Shown: positions 1 to 11,473 of the stretch, piece after piece
Layout of the letters: every line of letters starts with the position of its first letter
How positions within the stretch are numbered: the stretch's first letter is position 1
NCBI GenBank assembly: GCA_947396885.1
Contig: OX377205.1
Coordinates: forward strand, 20,013,407 to 20,077,406
Source: Heligmosomoides polygyrus polygyrus
Taxonomy: Eukaryota > Nematoda > Chromadorea > Rhabditida > Heligmosomidae
Direction: 5' to 3'
Length of the DNA: 64,000 bases
Notes under the pieces: model-generated
Database searches by the model: none
What the model was told of the DNA's origin: nothing
The model's input: only the letters and a program-made list of their open reading frames with translations
Program-made: the position numbers and the translations under genes

Positions 1-278
1 ATCTATTGATAGTCTGCGTGGGTTGTAGCCGACAATAACCACTCGTATAGGCAAAAATATACGCGTCAATTTCGCTAAGCATTTAAAGGATAAAGGACAA
101 AGTACTTATTCAATCTCCTTCGCGATGCGCCATGCATCCCACTTCTACGATATATCGTGGAGGCATTTCTGAATGCGTAATTGCTCTATAGCTTCATAAC
201 GAAGCCCGCAACCGACGCTGAGTAAGAAAGCATCCCTAGCTCTGCTCGTCATTGAGATGGGTTACGCACCTCACGTAG

Positions 279-402
279 CTTAGGCGTATGTTATACTTCG
301 GCGACGCCGTTGTCGGCGACGTCGGTGACAGTGTTACGCGGACAGCTACGCAGAGCGCAGCAGCCCACGCAACACAGCGTCGCCGAAGTATAACATAGGC
401 CT
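279..402. repeat. Small hairpin with 21-base perfect terminal repeat
   Basis: The arm TATGTTATACTTCGGCGACG (288) is matched inverted at about 374-396, with imperfect extension outward (TTAGGC/TAAGGC). A second, independent hairpin follows at about 425-483 (GTCGCTATGCAGAACTCAT arm). No coding capacity is seen. Confidence 0.65.
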
Positions 403-424
403 TAGGGCTCGTGCATACTTCCCG

Positions 425-483
425 TCGTCGCTATGCAGAACTCATCGTCGCGATGGAATCGCGGCAATGAGTTCTGTATAGCG
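425..483. repeat. Short hairpin
   Basis: GTCGCTATGCAGAACTCATC pairs with GATGAGTTCTGCATAGCGAC-like sequence at its right end with two or three mismatches; the loop is about 20 bases. It could be a degenerate MITE. No promoter or terminator role is claimed. Confidence 0.5.
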
Positions 484-499
484 ACGCAAAGAATTAGAA

Positions 500-842
500 C
501 TTCTCTATGCTCCTCGCATCGCCCATCGCTCTGCAAGGGAGCACGACGGCGATCCGTTCAGGACCAACGCTAAACACCGCGCGCGGCGCGAAAAAGTATG
601 CCATGCCCGTGATGGGCGCGGGAAGCCATCGCGCATGCCGACCGCCACTGTTGCGGGCGTACAATCTGGGAAATTCCAGGTCACCATATCTGACTGCTAC
701 GCTTAAAACGTCCAAACTTCGCTATCGTTGGAGGTTCGCAATCGAGAGTCAAAAACATGAGATACCCCTCTGAATAAGCTTGCCTAGTGATGCCTAGGGC
801 ATCTATGGCGATCATTTGCAGTTAGAACCATGCAAAGATCTC
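500..842. other. No supported gene
   Basis: GC-rich sequence with overlapping open frames on both strands and no family motif. Nothing recognisable. Confidence 0.4.
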
Positions 843-1209
843 ACCAGGAAACTATCTCAACGGTAGATCCGAACGGCCCAAGTGTTGTATATGGGCAGGA
901 TCGCCTCTCTCTGGGAAACTACGGAATGCAAATATCTCGACCCCAATAGAACTCTGGGCAGAGTTAGGGACGACGGAATTTGGGCCGATGGCGGCGTTAA
1001 CCCTATGCCTGTAGGCGGAGGGCGGGCTCAAGTTGGCTGGAAAGAGCGATGACGAGCGCGCGATGGTGGCCAGTGGATAGAGCGGCGTAACTCCCTCAAT
1101 CTCTGTTTCCAGCCAACATGAGCTCGCCCTCCGCGTGCAGGCATAGGGCTAACGCCGCCAACGGCCCAACTTCTGTCGTCCCTAACTCTGCGCAGAGCTG
1201 TATTGGGGT

Positions 1210-4007
1210 CAGGGATGGGCGGAAATTTTGAAAATTTTCCCAGAAAACAGAAAACAGAAAATCGCTTTCGTCAGAAAACAGAAATCAGAAAACAGAATAG
1301 CCAAAAACGCCAGAAAATCAGAAAACAGAAATCAGAAAACAGAAAATTTGGAAACTATCACACGATCTAATTATTTTACCCAAAGATTCATTTTTCCAGT
1401 AGCAAATGCTTTTGTATGACTAGAAATGTAGTCGTAGACCAGCGTTTTATTTTGCAAGCATTTATAAAAATTTCTACTACATTCCAGTCTACTGCAATCA
1501 ACAAGTTGTAAACCTGGACTGATAGGTCCTAGGAATCTCGACAGTGAAGAACACAACATTACTCATCAGCCCCGTTTCACCGCGAACGCCTCAATAAGAT
1601 AATGGTCCCACTAGTAAGAAACTTTTAGAGTACCGAACACGATGAATCAGTGATCACTGTTTCCATATTTCAACTCAATTGCTTGAGTTTGTAGACGCAC
1701 TCTCGCAACATACTCTAAAGCTGTGCAGAGGTTCGTTGAGTATTACTGGCTCCGCTAGAATCTGTATTCCTAGTTCGTTTCGTTCTTGGTCATACCTTTC
1801 CTTGTAAGTAGCCTAGTTTCCGCGTAACTGAAAGTTCTCAGGCCAACTAACCAATGCTCTTTACAGCACCTAGTTACTGCTTAGCCGACTAAAGATGATG
1901 TGCACTGGCTTGGTGCCTTACAGTACAGTACGAGATTTTGACTGAAGGGGCTGTCAGCACAACAGATCTTAGGTGAAGATGCTTTTTTGAATGCGTAGAC
2001 ACCATATAATGAAGACCGAGCATATACCCTCTTTATCACATTATTGTTTCATCTCATATCTATATATCATATTACATCTCAGTGGAAGACCCGCAGAACC
2101 GCCTTGCTGTACAGAGGAGTGCACGACATTAGAAACAATCACCTGGTCTGCCTGATGTACGTAGTCTATAAGCTGTTAGCTCGAGTCCTCCTGAATAGGA
2201 TCGGCAAAACGCTAGATGAAGTACAGTCATGCGAACAAGCAGGATTTCAGAGAGGATTCAGTACGATCGACCACATACACATCATTACGAAGCTTATCGA
2301 AGTGTCGCGAGAAGACAAGCTGCCGCTGCACGTTCACCTGAAGAAGGCATTCGACTCTGTCGAAACTGAAGCGGTCGTCGAAGTCCTGCTCGTTCAGGGC
2401 GTTCCTACTGTGTACATCAGAGTCCTTCGAGAGCTGCAGAGTGGATTCCCGACAAAGGTCTCCATTCTACAACAACGTCGTTGTCAAAGTAAACAGAGAG
2501 GTTCGATGAGAGGGTACTATATCCCCGGTTCTCTTCTGCGCCACCCTTCAAAACGTCATTCGACAACTAGAATGGGAAGACATGAGAGTGAAGGACGACA
2601 GACGGCACTTACACCATCTAATACCGAGCGCCAGCCAGGCAGAGCAAATGCTTGCTGGCTTCGACTGTGTATGTGGGAACGTTGGACTACAGCTGAATCT
2701 TACGAAGACGATGTTCATGAGGAACGGACAAGTTTCTGACGCCCCACTCTCACTCAATGGAACGAACGTCTTCGAATGCTCCAGATACGTGTATCTGGGT
2801 CGTGAAGTCAACATGACCAACTAACTAGCGCCGGAGCTGGGAAGGAGGATGCGAGCGGCTTGAGGAGCTGTCAAGAGAGTCGTGGAGAAGACGCAGAATG
2901 TCGGGTTCCGTACCCACCTTTTCGACTTCACTGTTCTTCCTGCCCTAAAAGACGCATCAGAGACATGGGCTCTACGAAAGCAGGATGAACAAGCGATCAT
3001 TGTCGCGTAGCGGGGAATCGAGAGGACAATGCTCGGAGTGACACGACTCACGCAAGTGAGAGAAGGCCTCGAGACTTCCGAGCTTCGCCGACGTTCGAAG
3101 ATCAGGGACGCTGTCGCATAGGCCAAGTCGTCGAAAATTAGGCGGGCTACGTAATGCGCTTCGCAGACACCGAGTGGAGGAGAGCCATCACCGACTAGAC
3201 TCCACGGGATGTCAAGAGAACATCAGGATGCCCACCTACGCGTTGGTCGGACTTCGTCAAAGCGCTGAATAAACAATATGACGCTCTTCGTGTCCCTCGT
3301 GCGAAAAGGATTCTTTAGATACCCTGGCACGTGGCATGGACGTGTTGAGACGCTGCTGGTGTCCGCTTGAACAACTCGATGATCAGTGGGACGACAGATG
3401 ATATAAGTGATAAATGAGAAATTTCGTGTATCAGTACTGTATCAGTACAGCAGCGAAATCGAAGGTAACTAAAACTTTTCTTTCTCTTACTGATTTGTGA
3501 CACCAAGGAGGAATCTTCATAGCTAGAAAAGCAGCTTCGACGAAGGCTCCGCAGAAAGCGATATTGGGGATGACCGACTAACAGTGATCAATTTTTAAAC
3601 CGGAGGTGGAGAATAACACTACCCACAGTAACTCTAGGACAAGTGGTTAGTTAGTACATAATTTAATGCCCTCAGAATACTAGTTTTAAAGTTTTAATAT
3701 AAAATTTTTAGTGATAGTTCATGAGTATGCTGCGCAATTACTACACGAGCACATCCAAAAACGCCACATGCTTTCCATTTAAGATGCTCTAGAAATACTA
3801 TTGTGGAATGAAGCTCACTATTCTATAATACTTTTTGGATTCCTTTCATTAGATTTCTGTGATACCATTTTGTTCGTAACTCTATTTTCTGTTTTCTGGC
3901 CAATTTTTGGCCATTTTCCCAGAAAACAGAAAACAGAAAAAATTTGTCAAAAATGGCCAGAAAATCAGAAAACAGAAAACAGAAAACAGAAATTCCGCCC
4001 ATCCCTG
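1210..4007. mobile_element. hAT-like non-autonomous DNA transposon, 2.8 kb
   Basis: The ends are inverted repeats CAGGGATGGGCGGAA (1210) and TTCCGCCCATCCCTG (4007), flanked by a perfect 8-base duplication ATTGGGGT (1202-1209 and 4008-4015). The CAGGG terminus and 8-base duplication are hAT hallmarks. Both subterminal regions are runs of CAGAAAA-type units (1235-1345 and 3905-3990). No transposase was found. The interior carries the RTE fragment at 2.07-3.42 kb. The element interrupts the right arm of a foldback repeat. Confidence 0.85.
2070..3420 (+). mobile_element. 5'-truncated, decayed RTE copy
   Basis: It matches the 3' part of the element at 58.4-61.8 kb, from the RT block before VVYKL (CTCAGTGGAAGACC, near 2078) through the C-terminal domain to the final GACGACAG near 3400. 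It carries several frameshifts and in-frame stops, for example in the segment after 2820. It lies inside the hAT-like element 1210-4007, so it inserted after that element or was carried with it. 5' truncation is typical of LINE insertion. Confidence 0.85.
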
Positions 4008-4205
4008 ATTGGGGTCGAGATATCTGTTTGTTGTTTCCCAGAGAGAGGCGATTCTGCACTTGGGCCGTTCCGACCTATCGTTGAGATAGTCTCCTGGTCA
4101 GTTCAAGCCTAGGGGGGGGGGGCTGTCCACAGCGTATCTCCTCCTAAGAAAAAGAAAATAAAGAAAAGAGCTAGTAAAAACAACAACAACAACATCAATG
4201 AAAAC

Positions 4206-4583
4206 ATGGTAATGGCCCTCTTCAGTAACCAAGAAAAAAATGCGTTAGAGGCTTACGCACATAGGTCCCTAGTGGCATGTAATTTTAAGACGAGCTTTGA
4301 TAATCAGGAAAGTAGACAGATGTTAATCCATTTTGAATTTCTTCGACAAATCCTTGGGATCATATGGAGGGAAGCGAGGGTGGACCACTTTCTAGACTTG
4401 CATCTGACCCTCATCAAACTTGATATGATGGTCCGGCCAAATGGAAAATGTGGACCAACGCGATTTCGTTGGAGAGTGAAATTGTCATTGGAGCGGGAAA
4501 TTTCGCCGAAACTGCACGAAGCTCTTCATATGTTTCTTCTTTTTGGTGTCTTAAAGACGGGCCGGGTCAGCAGAGTTATCTGA
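4206..4583 (+). other. Open frame of 125 codons, no support
   Basis: A long frame for AT-rich DNA, but it has no recognised domain, no splice sites giving a continuation and no coding-like composition. It is followed at once by a hairpin MITE. Considered non-coding. Confidence 0.2.
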
Positions 4584-4607
4584 TTATCACTGAGCAGTTC
4601 TTTCATC

Positions 4608-4782
4608 CAGGGGTCGGATTCGTCAACGACTTACGTAACTTTCACAGAGAATTCACAGCGGAATACTCAGATAACGGGGATTATCGCTCACCATATCGCT
4701 TGACAAGCTGCGCTATCAGGGATTTCGACTGTAATTTTCTCTGTTAAGCTGCTGTAAGTCGTTGATGGATCCGGCCCCAGAC
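4608..4782. repeat. Hairpin MITE, CGGATTCATCAA family (copy a)
   Basis: Near-complete palindrome of about 175 bases. It opens CAGGGGTCGGATTCGTCAAC and closes with GTTGATGGATCCGGCCCC. The core TTATCGCTCACCATATCGCT is near the axis. Copies of the same type lie at 17622, 24750 and 55385. Confidence 0.8.
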
Positions 4783-5980
4783 TAGATCCCACTGAACCGC
4801 TACATTCCTGATGCTGGTTAGTGCCGCTTTCATAGTGACTGGATCTCTTCCCTTGCTCGAAATTTTTTCGTCAAATCGATAGTTTAGAATGTATCGAAAT
4901 AGGGAAATGCTCTAAGGTTCTAGTTCGCGGAGGTAGAGCACTAGAAATTCTAAGGCCTTTCCACTATTATCCAGCGATGGACTGAACTGCCATTGTTTCC
5001 GAGCCACTTCAGCCGCTCCTGGTAAAAGGCTAAGGTCATCGAACAAAGTGCTCGTCGCTCACGTGTCCAGAGTACAGCAAGAAGCGGACGGCTCCGTCAG
5101 TCAGTGCGTGTCAGAAGCTGACCGCCGACAGCACCGGGTCTGCGCCGGCGGTCCCGCAGCGCGTTCCCCGTGCATGACAGCGGCAGCATCATCTGCTGCG
5201 GCTGAGCACGACGTCGGGCGATCTCCCTCTTCGCCGGGTTTCTGCTCGCCGAGGGCTTTAGACACCTCCCTAGGACGTGGCTACTCGTCATGCCAACCCC
5301 TTACTACTCCAAGCATCGTTTTACGCGACGACTTTCGAGGAAGAACCGGCTTCTGAGCGCTATTGCCCGTTTTCATGCCGATTTCACGTGCTTCAAGCGC
5401 TTCTCTGAAGCCGCTTATATCCTCCAAACAAGGCGTGTGCTTGCCAACGTCTAAATGTCTGTCGTTTATTGAGCCCAGCGGACGCTGGGCATCGAGATCC
5501 AGAAGGCTGACTCGCTCGCCGATTGCTTCAGTGGAGGGCAATCGATTTAGAGAGCTTAGCCAGTCATTTTTAACGCGTCTATCCTTCCAAGCATAGGTTT
5601 AACCTTTCTAAGTGATTTGTCACTGAAGTTTCAGAGCAATGTAGGTTGACAAACGCCGCGCTGTTGCAAAAATAATGGCCGCTTTTGTTTTCTTCAGTTT
5701 GCGTCCGAATTTTGTTGGGGATGGAAAGGTGGCGAAAAAAACAGAGTGTACACCTCGTCGAAGAACTCTGGCACACAATGCTTTTATTTGTTCTCCTCGT
5801 CGAAGAACTCCGACTCATAATGCTTTTATTTGTCCTCTAATTCAGCTAAACTTCGGTATTCTTGAGAAGGTGAAATTTTCATAAACGGTTCACATTATGT
5901 TTTAACACATTTGCTTGAGCCTGGAGCGGCTGATGGAGAGGCTATATGTTGTTACAGGATGTTTTGTTGCGATTGAAAAC
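4783..5980. other. Unassigned 1.2 kb with a 42-base two-copy tandem
   Basis: No gene is supported. The GC-rich part at 5040-5360 has frames on both strands without motifs. At 5753-5836 a 42-base unit beginning CCTCGTCGAAGAACTC and ending with ATGCTTTTATTTG is present twice in tandem. Confidence 0.45.
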
Positions 5981-5983
5981 TTT

Positions 5984-6054
5984 TGCGGCAGGCGGGACTC
6001 GAACCCGCATCTTCTGCTTTCCGGGCAGCGGTGTTCGCGTTACACTACCGACGC
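5984..6054 (-). repeat. tRNA-like SINE head (family A)
   Basis: A 71-base cloverleaf-like segment on the minus strand: acceptor GCGTCGG pairing with the 3' end, D-loop, CTGC-CCGGAAA-GCAG anticodon arm, and T-arm GCGGG-TTCGAGT-CCCGC. A conserved tail follows on its 3' side (GATCGCAACAAAACATCCTG-like, at 5925-5980 read on the minus strand). It is one of at least six copies here, so it is read as a SINE or tRNA-derived repeat, not a unique tRNA gene. Confidence 0.7.
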
Positions 6055-6257
6055 TGTTTGACCGCAAGTAACACGCGATATCCTCGAGGTCTGTCAGCAC
6101 CCACTCATGATACAGGTTCACGTTATAATTTTAGGTGGGACAACGCGCACTAATAATATAGCAAAAAGAAGAGGATCGGTTAAATACGTTATAAGCGACA
6201 AACGTGGATGTCATTCAATCCCTTTTTGGTGTACGTCACGCAAGACGTATGTGGTAC

Positions 6258-6518
6258 AATGAGCGCATAGTAGCGCAGTCGGAGACTGCGTCTGTCGCGT
6301 GCATTCGATTCCAGATTCTTCGTTCGGACCTCCCGCCCAGGCCAACCAGGCCTTCCGTCCCTCCGAAGTCAGTGAATCGGTACCAGACGTCAGGAAAGGA
6401 TACGGCAGTGATGTGTCCATCTTCTGGCCGCGCGTATCATTCCATAGGCCAAACACGCATTCAGGAACGGCTCCATAACATAGAAGTTGAATGCATGGCG
6501 CATCACGAAAGAGATTGA
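6258..6518 (+). repeat. tRNA-derived SINE, family B
   Basis: The head TAGCGCAGTCGGAGAC resembles a pol III A-box. It is followed by TCGCGTGCATTCGATTCCAG and the family body: CCTTCCGTCCCTCCGAAGTC, GGTACCAGA..., GGATACGGCAG. The same order is found at 10.3, 24.4, 31.5, 47.1, 48.9, 53.4 and 54.4 kb. Confidence 0.7.
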
Positions 6519-6652
6519 CTAACTCCGTAGTTTGTTCTTTATTTGGGCTATTCAATGACGGAGAAGTCAGTTTTCCTTTTTGCTTAAGCCTAGAACGGTT
6601 GTTATAGAAAATAGAAGCTGTTAGAAGGATGTTTAATTGCGATTAAAACTCT

Positions 6653-6724
6653 TGCGCCGGGCGGGACTCGAACCCGCACCTTCTGCTTTCCGGGCAGCGA
6701 TGCTACGCCTTACACCACTAGCGC
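6653..6724 (-). repeat. tRNA-like SINE head (family A)
   Basis: About 72 bases, minus strand, with acceptor GCGCTAG and T-arm GCGGG-TTCGAGT-CCCGC. It forms a head-to-head inverted pair with the truncated copy at 6875, separated by family-specific upstream sequence. Confidence 0.65.
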
Positions 6725-6764
6725 TGTTTGATCGAACAGAACATCTTCCTATTAGCTTATTTCT

Positions 6765-6918
6765 ACAAAGGCCTTCAGCTCAACCGGTTCCATGCTGATA
6801 TGGAGGGTCGGGTCATCCCGATGTTAGGGTGTGTGCTGGTAGAAGATGTCGTGAAAGTTCTGTTCGGTCAAACAGCGCTGTGGTGTAAGGCGTAGCATCG
6901 CTGCCCGGAAAGCGGAAA
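6765..6918 (+). repeat. tRNA-like SINE (family A), truncated in the T-arm side
   Basis: The upstream module TTCAGCTCAACCGGTTCCATGC leads into GCGCTGTGGTGTAAGGCG (6875). The copy stops after CCCGGAAAGC, before the T-arm. The same upstream module precedes the full copy at 24187. Confidence 0.6.
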
Positions 6919-7365
6919 AGTCAGCGTTTTATTCTTCACGGAGAATTTCACTACCACTTCGTAAACTTCTGAGGGACGGAAGGCTTCGGTGATAAGCACT
7001 AAGAACCTGAGGCTGTATTCATGAAGCGGCGGGGGCGAGATATATGCGATATCACCGCTCGCCCCTCTCTCCTGCCTCGCTCTCTCGCCTCAGTCGCTTC
7101 CCGTGGGAAGCCGGGAAGATCCCGGGAACGTTGATGAATACGGCTACTGGGTGAAGGTACGTTATTAGGACAAAGACTAGACTTAGAAAGCACGTGTTTC
7201 ACGTAGTCGACGTCGACTTATTAGGAAGAGCAGCTACATTCTGCTCCTTACTCCAATGTGGGCCCTTTCTCTGGGCTTCCTCCCAGGCCCTTGATTATTG
7301 GGTAGCGTTATTCAGCATTCAACAAATTGCTTTGGAGAACCTTAGCAACAGAACAGCAACTTCTG
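6919..7365. other. No supported gene
   Basis: Short frames only; no recognisable repeat apart from a CT/GA-rich stretch at 7040-7110. Confidence 0.35.
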
Positions 7366-7675
7366 CGGCCGGATTCATGAACGACTAATCCGCGGGTATA
7401 ACGGGTAGAGATACTCGAGACGACGCGTTCATCTCTATGCCTTATCTAATTTCAACTCGTTATATCTCGCATACCCGCTGGTTTAAATGTTGATGTTACT
7501 GGCCACTATGCATTGGACCCGAATGAATCATCTTCGGATATCCGATTCCGATAACCCTATCCGAGTCATTTAAAAATCCGGGGTCCGCAAAATCGCCGTT
7601 ATCCAAATCATCCAATTATCCGAAGATTTTCGATCGGATCCAATATATACTGGCCACTGGTGTTGAATTCAAGGG
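7366..7675. repeat. Hairpin repeat with a small hAT-like MITE inserted
   Basis: GGCCGGATTCATGAACGAC (7369) opens a copy of the CGGATTCATCAA hairpin family, with its own core (CGCGGGTATAACGGGTAGAGA, partner TATCTCGCATACCCGC). Its right side is interrupted at 7496-7660 by a 165-base inverted-repeat element (ends TTACTGGCCACTAT and ATATATACTGGCCACTGG). That element has an imperfect 8-base duplication, TGTTGATG versus TGTTGAAT. Confidence 0.6.
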
Positions 7676-8428
7676 AAATCATGCATGACGCACTCCTCCC
7701 TTTCTTTCCCACTCCTGTGCAGTTGTAGATGAGGTTTTTATGTCTTTCTATTTTTATTTTTCAGTTTTGGTATCAAACACTAGTGGTGGTGGTCTCCTAC
7801 TATGTATTTATTAGTCCACGCGTTCTGAACGTTGATCATTACGAGCGCGCTAATTGAAACAGCGAAATTCTGGGTTTTTTCTTCTTATTGGTTCTATAGG
7901 AGAGAAAGTGGCAAGGAAGATCTCCCTCAACATCATCTGCGTGTGCAAGAATTCAGCAGAATGGAGAACGTTGAAATATCTGTTCTTTTCCCTTTCATTT
8001 CCTTAATTTTTGCGCTATAAGTGCGCTGTGTCATTTTTCATTTCAATCGATAAAGTCGAACTCGAGCGACAAGTGCGTAGGGTGTCCAACTCGCACTTTC
8101 GCGCTCTGCTCTTTTGTTCGGCGGTTTTGTTCGAGTGCCGTAGTTCTCGAAGACAGGCTAGAGCGTCACACGGCGGGACAGAGGCTACCCCCGTTCCTAG
8201 CTGACTGTTTCCAATGTTTCCATCCATTGTGAGTTATAACACTGGTACCAGGCAACTGTTGTATGTATGAGCTAGGTACACAGTCAAACGGATAAGCTAG
8301 ACCCCATCCAAACCAGTTGGAGCGGTATCCATTGCCACCCGTGGCCTTAAGCCTTCTCGGTTCTTGTGACATAGGTCTTCATAAAATGTCGGAAACCCAC
8401 ACAAGTCGCTTTGCTAAACGGCTGAGTG
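7676..8428. other. No supported gene
   Basis: Short frames on both strands, no domain or splice pattern seen. Confidence 0.35.
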
Positions 8429-9226
8429 GGCACTATTGTACTTTACGGACTCCAGAGGACGAGGAGAGGTCAAAAAACACTTTTTCGCCCAAACTTCGCC
8501 CAGGGTGGTTATTTGGGGTGCTGATCACGAATCTGACATCCGTTTTTCGTTTTACGCTGAAGTACGGAAGGTTACGGGAGGTGCGGGTGATTAAGGTCAT
8601 GAGCATCGATTTCGCCAAACTTTGGCTATAGAGGTTATCTGTGGTGCTAGGGGTGAGCACAGCATGCAAGCGGTCCCGCAGCGATCGCCTGAAAATTCGC
8701 AAATCAGCGAGAAACCATTTTTGCGGGAAACTTTTCGATAGGCGAAGTCTTAATCGAGTGATAGCAATCTAAGCATCATGGCCCTCCAGACACTGTTCCA
8801 CAACCGCCGCCAGGAAGAACTGCGTGACTTCAAGCTGAAGGACGTCTTTGACAGGCTAAACATGAACACAGCCGATTTCCAGGAATGGCTTAGAAGGATG
8901 TGACTGCTCGTAATAGATGACCATGACCTTGACAGCCTTAGTCACCCGCACCTACTGTAACCTACCGCACTCCAGCGTAAAACGGGAAGCGGATGTCATA
9001 TCCGTGGTCAGCACCCCAAATAACCCCCCTTGTCGAAGTTTGGGCGAAATTGGTGATTATGACATCGGCAGCCTTAGTCACCGGTACCTACCGTAACCAA
9101 CCGTAATCGGCCGAAATTTCAAAAACGGATGTCAGATTCGTGAGCAGCACCCCAAATAACGCCTTAGGCGGAAAAATTTTTTCGACCCCTCCTCGTCCTC
9201 TAGAGTCCATAAAGTACAATAGTGCC
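8429..9226. mobile_element. Merlin-like TIR element (copy 1), 798 bases
   Basis: The terminal repeats start GGCACTATTGTACTTTA (8429) and end TAAAGTACAATAGTGCC (9226). They are flanked by an imperfect 8-base duplication, GCTGAGTG (8421-8428) and GCTGAGTA (9227-9234). The subterminal repeat GTTATTTGGGGTGCTGATCA is shared with 14555-15139. An interior 41-codon frame (8778-8903) ends FQEWLRRM. That resembles the N-terminal start of ISXO2/Merlin-type transposases, but it is too short to prove. GG termini with 8-9-base duplications fit the Merlin superfamily. Confidence 0.65.
8778..8903 (+). pseudogene. Possible transposase N-terminal remnant (41 codons)
   Basis: ATG to TGA frame inside the Merlin-like element, with motif DFQEWLRRM just before the stop and Leu-Leu right after it in frame. 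ISXO2/IS1016-type transposases open with a similar helical segment followed by a zinc ribbon; no Cys pairs follow here. The call is tentative. Confidence 0.3.
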
Positions 9227-10289
9227 GCTGAGTAAAATGCGAGCACGTATCGCGACTTTCCCAAACTTAGGTTCATTAAAGTCATTCATTATGAACGACG
9301 CTAATTGTGCATTCACAGCAGTTAAATTTGCGGCCCAAAAGAGCACAATTAGGCGATCTAGCGGGGTGGTATCGTCCTGTAACACTTCCATGTAGCATGT
9401 ATGCCTTCAGTATGGAGCACATGTCATATACACTGCATATTAGGAGTGCAGTACCATTTGTACGTCAAACTGAACACTTTCCAAACCAATGACGCTTTTG
9501 AAATCGAAGTGAGCATTTTGGGCACTGCCTGAAATTTTATACAATTTTTATTTTCCAAAGAAGAGTAATGGTTCAGAGTTCAATCTAAAGAGCTAAAAGG
9601 CACCATTTTTTGCGTATTAAAATAATGGATCCTGTCATGGATTTGCCTCGCTCATCGCGTGAACACCCCACTATTTCTACACTTGCGATTTAGACTTCTT
9701 TGGGCGCAATAGGCTCGGAGGTGGTCACCTTGTTGTCAGTTGATATTCGCCCTGGTAGGAAGGCACATCTATGTCCAATAACAGTAGAGATGGCCTACCT
9801 AAGTTCATCGCAGGGGTAGAACACACTGATGCTGCCTTAAAATTTTAATCTCTTACAACGCAAAACGTTGTTTAAAGCTGTCCTACAGGGTGATCCATCC
9901 GAGCCTATTTGCGCCCTTCTCTGAATCCAAATTTCCCTGTGCCCTACAGGGAATGATGTTGCCCTAGTCTTAAAGAGAGCGCCAGCAGAGGCCATCTCGT
10001 CTCTGCAATGGGAGTGAATTCCCACAGTGAGGACATGAGTCGTTGAGCTAGAATGACGCTTAGCATGCTATAATAGCTGCGCCGTCGCGCTCGAGGTGCC
10101 CTCAGTGTCTCAATCAATGGACGCATTTCGTCTTCCTCTCAATTGCCTTTCTTATGACATCTCGGCTAGTCAAATAAGGTATTGCACGTGCAAAAGCTTG
10201 GGGTGTGCTCACATTTTCAAGCGAGTAAATTAAGTGTCAGATCTACCTTCCACATATGAAGTCATCAGTTCTTAAGTCGTAATATGCCA
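9227..10289. other. No supported gene; one dispersed repeat
   Basis: At 9790-9840 the block GGCCTACCTAAGTTCATCGC with GGGGTAGAACACA recurs at 37765-37815 and 42015-42055, and inverted at 21240-21275. It is a dispersed repeat of unknown type. Confidence 0.4.
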
Positions 10290-10460
10290 TTGGCCCGTGA
10301 AGCGCACTCGAATGAGGTGATGGCTGTCGCGTGCACCTGATTCCAGGTCTCTGGCTCGAATTCCTCGCCTAGGCCAACCAATCCTTTCATCCCTCCGTGG
10401 TCGGTGAATTGGTAACAGGCTTATCTAGAAAGGATAAAACACTGCAAACGCCTCCGCTAA
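10290..10460 (+). repeat. tRNA-derived SINE, family B, truncated
   Basis: Contains TCGCGTGCACCTGATTCCAG, CCTTTCATCCCTCCG, the TGGTAACAGG block and AAAGGATAAAACACTG, in family order. The A-box part is degenerate and the 3' half is missing. Confidence 0.6.
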
Positions 10461-10476
10461 CGTCTGACGTACCAAG

Positions 10477-10800
10477 CTATTGCGAAAACGACTTTTTATC
10501 GGCTCCGCCGCTGTCCTTCATCTGCGATGAGTCGACGGGGCCACGGCATGACGGGCGGGGGTACGTTTCGTTGTATTCTCGCTGTGCGCGAACGAACGCG
10601 GCCCTCTGCAAAAAAGGACGCACCGACGGACTGACGTCAGCGATGGGAGCGATTGACGATGCGACGACGACACCGACGGCGTCAGAGCAGTTCCTGCCTG
10701 GAGGACGGACCGACGCTGTTAAAGCCAGTTCCGCTCTCACTCCTTTGACTTTTTATGGGGGGGGGGGGGGGGGGAGGGATTGGTGGTTCTCCTAAGCAGT
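10477..10800. other. GC/CpG-rich island with TGACGTCA
   Basis: Unusually CpG-rich for this window, with frames open on both strands. It contains a perfect CRE-type palindrome TGACGTCA (10632-10639) and ends in an 18-base G run (10757-10774). It could be an old promoter or first exon, or just repeat debris; no gene structure follows on either strand. Confidence 0.3.
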
Positions 10801-11473
10801 TCATAGCGTAATTCGCTTGGAGCGCCTGGTGGCCGCCTTCACTTCCAAGAAGAAGAAGAAGCAGGTCATCGTCCGAGTTTAGCGCTGTACCCACGAACTC
10901 ACTGCGGGATGTGCACACTTTGTTCTTCGCTCCATAGAACGTCTTGATTAAGCCTACAGCGGAGTGCAAAGGTCTTAACAGTGAGACGTTGGCCGTTGCC
11001 TCTGCGTTTAAGTGCAATGTGTCTCCCTTATAATCGATTTTCAAGCAGCACCACATTTGCAGGGTCTCTCAAATATCGGTAGCTAGGGCAGCCCTACATC
11101 TAGACGGTTTATCTACTGTTCACCCAATATCTAAAGAAAGAAATCTGGAGGGTCAATACGTGATAGTCCACCAGATGCCTTTCTTCAGTACTTATCCCTT
11201 AAAAAATCAGACGGCACTTCTTCTGTACAGAATCCTTCGACGTGGACAGTGAGTGTTCACATTGTGAAGATATCCGCGCCATATTTAATGATTAGGGGCG
11301 AATATTCTGGCCTAGGCAACGTTTTGATCTTCGGGTCATACGAAACTAGGCAGGACCTTAAAAGTTGCTGAAACCTTTAAGACTTCACTTGATATGGCGC
11401 TTGGTTTTCATGGTATATATTGACTAGCAGCAGTCCTCGGGCCTTAAGACCAGTTTGACAGCTGGCTGGGGCT
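10801..11473. other. No supported gene
   Basis: No splice-consistent exons or recognisable repeats. Confidence 0.35.

Larger units (their letters stand above)
843..4098. repeat. Foldback element (copy 1), split by the hAT insertion
   Basis: Starts ACCAGGAAACTATCTCAACG (843) and ends with its inverted complement at about 4098. The arms are about 190-260 bases and meet near 1070. The right arm runs to 1209 and resumes at 4008 after the hAT element. It is about 76% identical by eye to the uninterrupted copy at 11474-11943. The centre has decayed, including the tRNA-like A-box seen in copy 2. Confidence 0.75.
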
